This document shows positions 22,149 to 31,064 of a DNA stretch of 64,000 nucleotides, piece after piece. The stretch covers positions 1,110,536-1,174,535 of the forward strand of contig NC_089181.1 of assembly GCF_947507565.1 (NCBI RefSeq), written 5' to 3'. Under the pieces are notes generated by a model that had not been told where the DNA came from, searched no databases, and saw nothing but the letters and a program-made list of their open reading frames with translations. Each line of letters begins with the position of its first letter. The stretch's first letter is position 1. The stretch comes from Oscarella lobularis (Eukaryota > Porifera > Homoscleromorpha > Homosclerophorida > Oscarellidae). The position numbers and the translations under genes are program-made.

Positions 22149-23034
22149 ACGTTCCTGATGCAGACTGACGCTTCCGACTACGCCGTGGCAGCGATTCTCG
22201 CTCAACGCGACGCCGACGGACGCGAACACGTCATCCAGTACGCCAGTCGACAACTCCGTGATGATGAGAAACGCTATGATACTCGCGAAAAAGACTTGCT
22301 CGCTATCATATATGGCTGCTGCGAATTTCGAAAATACCTTTGGGGTCCAGCTTTCATTGTCCAAACGGACCATGCTAACCTCAAATGGCTTATGTCGACG
22401 CCACACCTCACTGGACGTCTCGCTCGTTGGGTGATGCAGTTGCAAGAGTTCGACTTCCGCATTGAACATCGTCCCGGCCGTCACAACCAAAATGCCGACG
22501 CCTTATCTCGTCTTCCTGTCGTCGCTGTGATCGAGAGTGACAGCGACTCTGCTGAAGAAGGGGACGGGGTGCCAAGCGGAGCCGAATGTGATCAAGCAGT
22601 CGTGGTGATCCCAACTACTAAAGATCTCTGCGCTCATCAATGCGACGACACACTTCTGGGACCAGTCATCACGTTCCTGAAGTCTGGTGTCGACAACGAA
22701 TCCGCTCCGCCTGATGTTCTTGAAGTCCTGAGAAACTCTGGTCAGCTCGAGTTAGAGCCATCAACAGGATTACTGTTCCACATCTCTACTTTTCGAGGAG
22801 AGAAGCTCAGGGTGCCCTATCCTGCCCCTCGCGATCGTCAAATCCTGATCAGCGCTCTGCACTCAATCCCGCCGGCTGGACATCTCGGACGTCACAAAAC
22901 GTATCATCGCGTTCGCTCTCGCTACTACTGGAAAGGTCTCAGCACCGACGTCAAAGTCTTCGTCAGATCGTGTCACGCCTGTCAAATTTGCAAAAAGCAT
23001 CAGCCCAAACGCGCTGGTCTGCTGCGTCAATTCA
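22149..23034 (+). CDS. Gypsy 1 RNase H and integrase zinc-binding region
   Basis: Resumes the pol frame with FLQTDASDYAVAA (RNase H first Asp), YDTREKDLLAI, FIVQTDHANLKWL and RPGRHNQNADALSR. It then has the integrase HHCC finger (HSIPPAGHLGRH ... CHACQICK). A frame change near 23035 separates it from the integrase core. Confidence 0.85.
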
Positions 23035-24207
23035 GTGCGTCGCAACCCGTTCCAAGTCGTGGGCATCGATATCTTCGGTCCGTTGCCTCAATCGTTCTCT
23101 CGGAGTCGATACGTCGTGTCAATGATTGATCGTTTTACCCGCTGGGTTGAACTTGCTCCTGTCGCCGATATCCGAGCCGAAACGGTCGCCGACGCACTCG
23201 TGTGCCATCTCGTCTTGCGCCACGGCTGCCCGCAACAGTTGCTCTCGGATCGGGGATCGCAGTTCACGTCTCGTCTATTCCGGCGCGTACCTCAACGACT
23301 TCGCATCGACATAATATTCACCACCGCGTATCATCCTCAGACAAACGGACAAGTCGAGCGTTTTAACAGCTCTATTGCCGCGTGTCTCTCGGCGTTTGTG
23401 AAAGAAGATCAATCCGATTGGGACTGCTATTTACAAGCCGTCGCATTCGCCTACTGCACCAGCTTGGTTGACGTCGTTCAAAACACGCCCTATTATCTCG
23501 TTTATGGGCGAGATGCTCGTTTGCCGTCCGACGTCATCTGGGGTACTCCTAGCGACATTGACGACGACGAAGAATACGGCATCTACGTTACTCGACGACT
23601 CCGACGCGCTTTCGAACTCGCGCGATCTTCCCAAAGCTCAGCCGATGCTCAACGCAAACTCTATTACGACGCTTGTCATGAATATGTTTTATTCGAACCC
23701 GGCTCCTTGGTGTTACTTCACTCCAACGTGCGGAAACCAGGTCTCTCGCCGAAATTACGCCAACACTTCGACGGCCCGTATCGCGTGCAAAATCGTCTCA
23801 GCGACAGCACTTACGAGCTCGTTCATGTTGAATCCGGCTCAGCGACCCTGACAAACGTTCAGCAAATCATTCGCTATTATTCGTCTTCCTGCAATCGAAG
23901 TACTTCTTTCCGGCTCCACACCTTCGACCTCTGTTCATCCTTCAGCGGAGGCCAGTCTGCAGCTGTTCCCCTCCGTAACTACTTCGTCGTTCGAACCGGT
24001 CGACTCACGCAACGGCGTCGAGCCTCAAGCCCATTCTATTCCTTCTGGGATCGAGGATCAGTGTGGAAGCAAGGCATCGGAAGTCGCTCCTGGAACCAAT
24101 TCTTTGCCACGTGCCGACGTGCGCGCGGACAGCCAGTCGGATTCATTGCCAGGTACAGGACGCGCCGCTCTCCCCGCAGAAGCTACAACGGATCACCGCC
24201 CGGTTAG
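23035..24207 (+). CDS. Gypsy 1 integrase core and C-terminus
   Basis: Catalytic D,D,E blocks are visible: VVGIDIFGPL (D), LLSDRGSQFTS (D) and TTAYHPQTNGQVERFNS (E). A chromatin/GPY-like end follows (PGSLVLLHSNVRKPGL, LRQHFDGPYRV). After about 23880 the frame is low-complexity and may not be real protein. The frame is offset from the preceding RNase H frame. Confidence 0.85.
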   Translation: MRRNPFQVVGIDIFGPLPQSFSRSRYVVSMIDRFTRWVELAPVADIRAETVADALVCHLVLRHGCPQQLLSDRGSQFTSRLFRRVPQRLRIDIIFTTAYHPQTNGQVERFNSSIAACLSAFVKEDQSDWDCYLQAVAFAYCTSLVDVVQNTPYYLVYGRDARLPSDVIWGTPSDIDDDEEYGIYVTRRLRRAFELARSSQSSADAQRKLYYDACHEYVLFEPGSLVLLHSNVRKPGLSPKLRQHFDGPYRVQNRLSDSTYELVHVESGSATLTNVQQIIRYYSSSCNRSTSFRLHTFDLCSSFSGGQSAAVPLRNYFVVRTGRLTQRRRASSPFYSFWDRGSVWKQGIGSRSWNQFFATCRRARGQPVGFIARYRTRRSPRRSYNGSPPG

Positions 24208-24422
24208 AATTCTTTCTCGCTCTCCTTTTGTCCCGCGTCGTTCGAAGCGACCGACCGCTGGTCAGCGTCCTCGTCGCTACGATGACTCAAACTTTCTCTT
24301 TCTTGTTCACTCTCTTATTGTCTCTGTTCTTCCTGCATGCGCGCCCATTCGTCTAGTCTTGTCTGTTTTGTGGTCCTACCCTGGATGGATCAGGACATCC
24401 ACTTCTGTCGTTGGGGGAGTAT

Positions 24423-24600
24423 TGTTGGGGTTTAGGGGCCCAGGTCATGTGATTGTGTGTATGTAATGGGTGACGTAAGAGGCATGCGTATGTTTTTGGG
24501 ATTCGAAGTAAGAGAGTACCTGCAAACCGACCTTCTTACGGCTTCTCGCGTTGTCGATACTTCCCCTACGCGGCGTCTGGGTGGAGAGCGGACCGCAACA
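24423..24600 (+). repeat. 3' LTR of Gypsy 1
   Basis: 178 bp. Differs from the 5' LTR by a G/T change and one extra T in a T-run. Confidence 0.92.
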
Positions 24601-24778
24601 AAATCTTGTAGAATTTTTTCTCGGCTTTTGAGAACAGACAGGATCTGCGTTCTTCCGCATTTAAAAACTTCACTCAACTTTCGGGACCCTTCTCCAGGAT
24701 GTTTTCTTGCATACTCTACTACATCCAATCTCTCCTTGAGGGTGAGCTCTTTGCGAGTCGTTTAACTGAGCGGGAAGC
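24601..24778 (-). pseudogene. Tigger/pogo-type transposase N-terminus (first half)
   Basis: Starts MASRSVKRLAK at 24778. After a 1-nt frame change it reads LTLKERLDVVEYARKHPGEG, then RKLSEVFKCGRTQILSVLK, a psq/CENP-B type helix-turn-helix that recognises the terminal repeats. It breaks at the Gypsy 1 target duplication (24601-24604) and continues at 18029. A HIRAN frame starts 54 bp away on the other strand, so the two may have shared a divergent promoter. Confidence 0.8.
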
Positions 24779-24832
24779 CATCTTGTGCAGCGAATAGAGC
24801 GTGCGCACAATCTCTTCAAGAACACGAGGACA

Positions 24833-25075
24833 ATGAGCGAAGGACAGCAAGGTACTCAGCAAGATACTCAGCAAGATACTCAGCAGGATACTCACGAAAT
24901 GAGATCCTGCATTCGTGGCCATCACGTCTATCACATCGTATGGACCCCCTTCGTGGGGCAAGTGCTTTCCCTCAAACAAGAGCCACGAAATGCCAAAGAC
25001 AACTACGCTGTCGCTATCACTAAGGACGAAGACGTCGTCGGGCACGTGCCTCGTGCACTGAGCCGAGTTGAGTAA
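24833..25075 (+). CDS. HIRAN-domain protein, truncated
   Basis: Starts MSEGQQGTQQDTQQDTQQ, encoded by a perfect 12-bp tandem repeat (GATACTCAGCAA type, about 24851-24895). A HIRAN domain follows: IRGHHVYHIVWTPFVGQVLS, EPRNAKDNYAVAI and VVGHVPRAL. It ends at a stop right after the N-terminal HIRAN motif, without the second half seen in the 50557-51534 gene (DLPQGGLEVPC). HIRAN domains bind DNA 3' ends in HLTF. It is head-to-head with a pogo-type transposase start. Confidence 0.68.
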   Translation: MSEGQQGTQQDTQQDTQQDTHEMRSCIRGHHVYHIVWTPFVGQVLSLKQEPRNAKDNYAVAITKDEDVVGHVPRALSRVE

Positions 25076-25849
25076 GAGACATTTGCAAGAGCCGGAACAG
25101 GAGGTGGGAACGGGGTTCACATGGCCAGATTGGGGTCAAGTTGTTAAACAAAAAGCACCACAGCTTAAAAATAGATGACGCGGAACTCTCAAGCCAACGG
25201 CCTATCTATGCGACATATCTACCATGATTCAAGACCGCAAGATAACCCTTGGGGAGCCCTGAACTAAACCCCTAGCGAAACCGACTCTGCAGACTTGATT
25301 CAGTGCCGAGAAAACATCCGCTCAATTTCTATTGTTCCCAAGTCCGAAACCGAGAGTTACTAGACTAGGAGAGCTAAAGACGGTGGGGCCTAAAACGGTT
25401 CCTATCTAAGCCAACAGAAACCTCTCTAAGTAGGACCACTCGGTGTCACCTTGCCTCACAGTAGTTCGGAAAAGTCAAAACATGGAGATGCAAAGAGGAG
25501 GGGGGAGGGGGGGGGGAGTTTCACCTGAAAGTCGTCTTCGCCTCCGCTTCGCCGATCCACACTTTAAGTTCGGGAGTAAAATTTTCCCCGCTGATCTCCA
25601 TCATGATCTCCATCCCCAATCCGACACCGTTCATCTACGGCAAGCACAAAATAAAAATAAAAAAATCATCAATTCTTGTCGTTTATACGCTGAACGTACG
25701 GAAGTGGCCGTGGCGCAAGGGAACGGGGTGACGGGAGTGGGCACCGGGCCCATTCCCTCGCTGAATGTGTACTCGACTTGATCTGGAATAAAAGGAACTC
25801 GAGCGTTGCCATGGATCGAAGGAGACGCGTTGACTTGGCTACTACTAGT
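25076..25849. other. No supported gene; G-rich tract
   Basis: Contains a purine-rich G tract at about 25496-25520 and no recognisable protein. It may include the non-coding end of the neighbouring DIRS element. Confidence 0.4.
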
Positions 25850-26268
25850 AACCGCTTCTCTTAGCAGCGAAAAATCAAATTGGGCCCATTTCCCAGGATT
25901 ACATATCTCCCACGGAGAATCAAATACACAACTGCAAAAGTCACAGCAGATCCCTATCTGGACACGGTGGCCCGCATGGAGGCCTTCTCACGGGTTCGCG
26001 TAAGGAAAACCGTCCGTCCAACTCAAGAGGGGCGAATTCATTAACCCATTTATGTATACCTGTGCTAATAATTGTCCATGTGGCATAATTTCCGATTTTC
26101 TCCCTCGTTTCGGAAAGAGGGGTAGCCTGAATAGAATAGGGGTACCGCTATAACAACGAACAAAGGCTCGTGTTCCTATTACAGCAGAGCATTGAAAGAC
26201 TTCATCTTTAATCGCGCTGAAATACATTTTGCTGTCCTTTATATAGAAAGCGACCTGATTGGGTGAGA

Positions 26269-26296
26269 AAGAAAGAAAGAAAGAAAGAAAGAAAAG
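26269..26296. repeat. (GAAA)n microsatellite
   Basis: Seven GAAA units within the DIRS recombinase remnant; in the minus frame they give a run of SFFL. Confidence 0.85.
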
Positions 26297-27159
26297 TCGG
26301 TTGGCACCGTGAGAAACGATACGACTTCGCGAGGAAGTAAAAGAGACTTGCCTTTTGGAGCTGAGTGACGGGGCCATTGGCATCGAGTATAGCAGTCTCG
26401 TTTTCCACCTTGCGAATGACCTAAAGACAATTGTCCACCTGAACGTCCGCAAGGCTCAGGTGCAGTGCCGGGTCGAAGAGGGCACCTTTCGGCACCGTGA
26501 ATTCTTCCGCGCGCAGGAAACCAAACCACCCGACGCAACATGCTGCCCATAGCAGGCGGCCGTGGCTCCTCGCGCTCCCACGACTGTCGTAGGACTCGCA
26601 TCGCGTCCGCCGTCACCGGGCGTTGTAAGTTCTTGCGCTCTGGCCGCTCCTTTGCCGATTCGCGGCGTGCCCCTTTTATCAGCAGGCGTAGGCGTTCCAT
26701 TGGGTAGGTGAATGGGTTAGCGTGACCCAGGGCAATGTGTAGGTGTCGAACCCCTGCGAGGTACACCTTGATTGAAGCGTGTCAAAGCCCACTCTTTTCG
26801 AGGTAGGTTGCGAATAGGCACAGCAATTTTTTCGTAGTTGGGCACTGGCGGGCGCCGATTCAGTCGCAGAAGAGTTGATAGTGGCGCCTACCCATCTCGT
26901 AAACGCCTTGGGGACGCGCCCGCTAGTCCAGCTCGCACAAGAGCCGCCGCAGACTGCTCCAACTATTGCACGTCCATTCCAGTTCGGGGTTGCCCAGGGT
27001 TCTGGCCAGCTCGCTGGGGATTGCGTCCGGCTGCGACCGAAGCTGCCAGGAAGACAGACGGTCAGAGCTGGGGTGGATATCCTCGCGAGAGGGCGTCCGC
27101 GACTACGTTGGTAGGTCCCGGGATGTGGGTGGCTCGGATCGTCCGACCGTGGTGCGCTG

Positions 27160-27716
27160 AACAGGAGGGACAAACCACTGCGCATGTTGCTAGGGGGATT
27201 TATAGGCTTTCGGCGTGTTTTTCTAAGACTATACTGGATTCCTCTCCGTTACGCCAGCGGGGTAAGGTCTTTTCAGGCCCAATGCGCACTCTGCGATAGA
27301 GCGATCCATCGAAATACGGACACACACTGCGCGGGACAGACAATGAAGTAGCGAATCATTGTTAGATCCAGTAGCAAATTCGTCCAGCTGAGGCGCGAAA
27401 TGCGAAACTAGGCCCTATAAACGAATCTAGCACGTTTGACACGTACACAGAAGCGGGCACAGTAGATTTCATTAGCAACGTTGCGATTTGGGGCGATTTC
27501 GAACGTTGTTTCCTAGTTTCTCGAAACCGGTCGGTCTAAAATTTTTTGCGGTCGAGGTCAAATCTTTAGAGAATTTATCAATCTTTTGTTTGACAGACGT
27601 CTTTCCCTTAGGCAGTCCTTCCTGTTCTTAGGCCGAAACGTTATTCATTAATGTATCCAATTTAGCATATAATTGTGTACAATGTTTGCACATGCGCAGT
27701 GGTTTGTCCCTCCTGC
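27160..27716. mobile_element. 557-bp MITE inside the DIRS element
   Basis: 26-bp inverted ends: CAGGAGGGACAAACCACTGC at 27162 and its complement ending at 27715. A 10-bp direct repeat TGGTGCGCTG flanks it (27150-27159, 27717-27726). No protein is encoded. The outermost bases (AA on the left, C on the right) are not symmetric, so the exact element edge and duplication length are uncertain. Confidence 0.72.
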
Positions 27717-28866
27717 TGGTGCGCTGCCAACGACTGGGCTACTCGCGCGAGCTGCGCCACGCCCGACTCTCGTGAGGACCCACCATTCAACGCAGCCACG
27801 ACCGTCGAATTGTCGAATGCCACCTCAACGGTGGAACCGCCCCACGCTTCCCCCACCTGGCCAGCGCCAGGACGATTGGGAAGGCCTCCTTCCGCGGAAT
27901 CGGGATGGGCGACCACTCCGTTGGCCAACGCCATTGCAGCCAGCGGTGTTGCCACACCGAGGCGCAGCCCCACAAGCCGGAGGCGTCGGTTGTGATCCGG
28001 TGCGCTGGCGGATCAAGACCCAGCGTAGTGAAGAAGGCCACGCCGTTCCATTCGCAGTCGAACGATCTCCACCAGCGGAGGTCCGCCCGCGCCTCGCGGT
28101 TTAGCCGCACGTATTGGTCCATGTTGCGTGGGACCATCGAGAGGTTAATCAGCCGCCGCAGAAACGATCGCCCGGGGCGATTGACGGTGGCCGCATGATG
28201 CAGCAGGCCAATGACAGAGAAGAGTTCGCGCTTGGAGACGGCCCGGGAACGCAGGAGATGCGCTCGAGCCGTGCGCAAGTGAGGAGAGCCAGCGATAGAT
28301 CGGCGTGACAGGTCTGCTCGTGCGCTCGGCCCACGAGGAAAAAATCGTCCAAGTTGTGCGGACCGAACGTCAGTCCGGCCTCGTTCATTGCCCATAGCAG
28401 CGCGTCGGCCTTCGGAAGATCTTGGGCGCGGAAAGCAGCCCTAACGTGACGAGGTAGACACTGTCGCGCCAGGCCATCCCGAGAGAGTGGTGGTCATCCG
28501 GGTGCATGGGAACCATGCGGTACGCACCCTTCAAATCGACCTTAGGCATAAGCGCGCCAGGGCCCAGGCGAACCAAGGCGCGAACGGCGTGCTCCACCCG
28601 CGCGTAGCGGATGGAGCTAAGTTTGGGAGAGATACCCGTGTTGACGCTGGCGCCGAGAGGAGCCAAAAGGTCGAGAATGAGGCGCCAGCGGCCGGGCTTA
28701 CCGCTATTGGGGATAACGCCAAACGGGCTCGTGTGAACCGTTAGCGCCACAGCCGCGCTGAGCGGGCCCGCCACCCGGCCCCGGGCAAACTCCCTTTCGA
28801 GGTAGGCGTCTACCTCGCGCGGGTGAGCTGCGGCCGATGCCAAATTGCGCCGACTTCGCCCGCGCC

Positions 28867-29302
28867 GCTATTGGTAGTTGTATCCAATGCGGAACCCCTC
28901 GGTCAGGCTATACCAAACTATTTCGACCGTGACTGAAAATAATCAAACTTCTGTGAGAAATATAACAAGTTACATAGTTTGTTATTTACACCGAAAGCGT
29001 TGGGTATCATCAGAGCTATTCCGAAACACACCAAGGACATATGCACGCTTCCAACATCCTGTTTATGGAACCCCTCGCGGCGGAGTTCACTTTCACGTCG
29101 TCGTCTATCGCGCTATATAGACCGCCCCAGTAGGCGCTTATTATCGTCGGTCGTCAGCTGCAAATGGCTTCTACACCCAGCGGGAACAGCCTGTATAAAC
29201 GACGTTGGGATAGGTTCGATCTACTTCCAATACTTCGTGCGGGCATTATTACTAAATGCATTTTTACATAAAGTTTAATTTGAGAGGGTTTGCGTTTACT
29301 AT
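28867..29302. other. No supported gene
   Basis: Sequence between the DIRS RT start and the Gypsy 2 LTR; short frames only. Confidence 0.4.
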
Positions 29303-29457
29303 TGTTAGGATCCCCCCGCGATGCCTTGCCACGGCCTCTAGGCGACTCTTTGGGGACGACGATAAATATACGGTTGTCTGCAAGGTTTGTGTATTTCCCA
29401 ACTGACCCACGCATGCGCCCCAGGTTATGACATGCAAACATATAACGAATCGCAACA
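29303..29457 (-). repeat. 3' LTR of Gypsy 2
   Basis: 155 bp; plus-strand ends TGTTAGGATCC and CGCAACA. Confidence 0.9.
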
Positions 29458-29604
29458 ACTCCCTCCTTTCTACAGAAGTGTGCGTCCTTGTACACGTGTA
29501 CAACCAACAAAAACATAAAAAGACAGGCGCAGCTGCCTAACAATGCGGGTACCAAAAACGTCAAACAACGAGAAATATAGACAATGGGAAATAGTTTAGA
29601 ACTG

Positions 29605-31064
29605 TTAATAGGTGAGACTAGCAACAAAGCCGTCACGGAAACAACTGGGAAGCGTGCCCACGTTACGTCGCTGAGGACGCGAAGATTTATAAGTATGAGT
29701 AATAGTAGGAGTAGGACGAAGATGCTGGGTTACTTGAGCCTCAGCTTCTGTCGCATTGAGATCCTCTTCGTCTGAAGTAGCGGCGCTTTCACCATCCTTT
29801 GAGCAAGATTGATCCGAGACGAAATCGGCGCTAGTGTCGTCACACGGCGGAGCTCCGGTAGCGAAGGCGACTTCCGCACCCTGATCACCACGACGATCCT
29901 CGACGCTGATTGAAGAAGCGTAGTGAGGCCCTGCGCCGTCGCGCGGTAAGACTGGCTCGGACGTGTTTGCGGTCAGTGATCCATCCGATGTAGGACCCTT
30001 ATCGTGAGCAGTAGTCAAATTGGCGGTGTCGGACGAAAGTGCTTGAGTGGAAGAACGAAGACGAAAATCGTCGGTCCTGAGGATAATAGCGAACAATCCG
30101 TTGAACATGAGCCATGGTCGATTTCTGAGTGTCCAGATGAACAAGCTCGTACGTAACGTCGGAGAGGCGGCATCGAACGAGATATGGGCCGTCGAAATGA
30201 CGTCGTAGCTTCGCGCGCGAGTCATAGTATTTCTTTCGGCGAACGTCAGTTTCGATTTGAGTGGCACCAGCCAACTCGAAGGCTCGGCGGAGCTTTGAAA
30301 TGAGAACAATGCCGTAGTCGTTTTCGTCGTTGGTGATTTCTTGTTCAGGTCCCCACAGTACGTCCGACGGAAGGCGGGTGTCTCGACCGTGAACCAAGAA
30401 GAACGGCGAATTGTGAATGGCGTCAACCAGGCTTGTCCGATAAGCGAATGCGAGAGCCTGAAGATACTGATCCCAATCCGTTTGATCCTCGTCGGTGTAT
30501 ACGGTGAGGCCGGCGGCAAGACTGCTGTTGAAACGTTTAACCTGACCATTCGTCTGGGGGTGATACGCTGTCGTGAATACTTTATCCACTTGTAAACGCT
30601 GACAAATGCGTTTAAAGAGACGTGCCGTAAATTTGACTTCCGCGGTCAGTCAACAGTTGAGTTGGGCATCCGTGACGGAAGATAAGCTCATTGACGACGA
30701 CGTCGGCGATGGTTTCAGCGAGGATATCCGGAACAGCTGTCAGTTCCACCCAGCGACTGAATCGGTCTACGATCACAACAACGTAGCGATTGCCGAGGAG
30801 AGTAGGAGGCAGAGGGCCAAAGATGTCAACTCCGACCACTTGAAAGGGGTAAGTTTCGCTGAACTGTTGCAAATGTCCTGCTTTCTTGGGTTGATGTTGT
30901 TTTCGCACCTGACAGGCGTGGCAAGACTGGATGAATGCCTTTACATCAGAGCCCAGTCCTTTTCTAGTAGTAGCGTTGACGAATACGAGATTGCGTTTTT
31001 CGACGCCCGAGGTGGCCGGCTGAAGGGATCGAATGCATAGCCTGCAGCAAAGCGTATCGCTCAC
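29605..31064 (-). pseudogene. Gypsy 2 integrase
   Basis: Zinc finger piece CHACQVRKQHQPKKAGHLQ, then FQVVGVDIFGPLPPTL (D) and LLTDRGSQ (D) in one frame. A second frame carries TTAYHPQTNGQVKRFNS, where the catalytic Glu of the usual VERF is replaced by Lys. This is followed by LVDAIHNSPFFLVHGRD and the C-terminal LRRHFDGPYLVRCRL. The E-to-K change plus the frame breaks (near 30620 and 30200) make integration activity unlikely. Confidence 0.85.

Larger units (their letters stand above)
18030..24600 (+). mobile_element. Gypsy LTR retrotransposon 1 (young, interrupted by a MITE)
   Basis: Bounded by LTRs 18030-18206 and 24423-24600 that differ by about two changes, with a 4-bp target duplication AAAT (18026-18029 and 24601-24604). 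LTRs begin TGTTGGGG and end GCAACA. The putative primer-binding site follows the 5' LTR (TGGTGGAGAATCCGGG, 18208-18223), the same as in Gypsy element 2, so both use the same tRNA primer and are related. Order: gag, protease, RT, RNase H, integrase. A 913-bp hAT-like MITE sits between RT and RNase H. Confidence 0.92.
25850..28866 (-). mobile_element. DIRS/Ngaro-type tyrosine-recombinase retrotransposon, degraded
   Basis: Minus-strand order is RT, RNase H, tyrosine recombinase. RT (28843-28385): FGVIPNSGKPGRWRLILDL, MPKVDLKGAYRMVPMHPDD and SAPKIF. The catalytic box appears as NLDDFFL (Tyr changed to Asn), near 28345. RNase H (28395-27730): RITTDASGLWG, PRKEAFPIVLALARWG and FDNSTVVAALN. Recombinase (27185-25850): VYLAGVRHLHIALGHANPF, PVTADAMRVLRQSW and a weak His-x-x-Arg box near 25960. 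Many frame changes. GC content is higher than in the surroundings. No gag is found. A 557-bp MITE interrupts the RNase H to recombinase linker. Confidence 0.8.

Noticed and set aside
25443-25781. 112-codon frame at a G-rich tract as a gene
   Set aside because: Low-complexity start and no recognisable domain.
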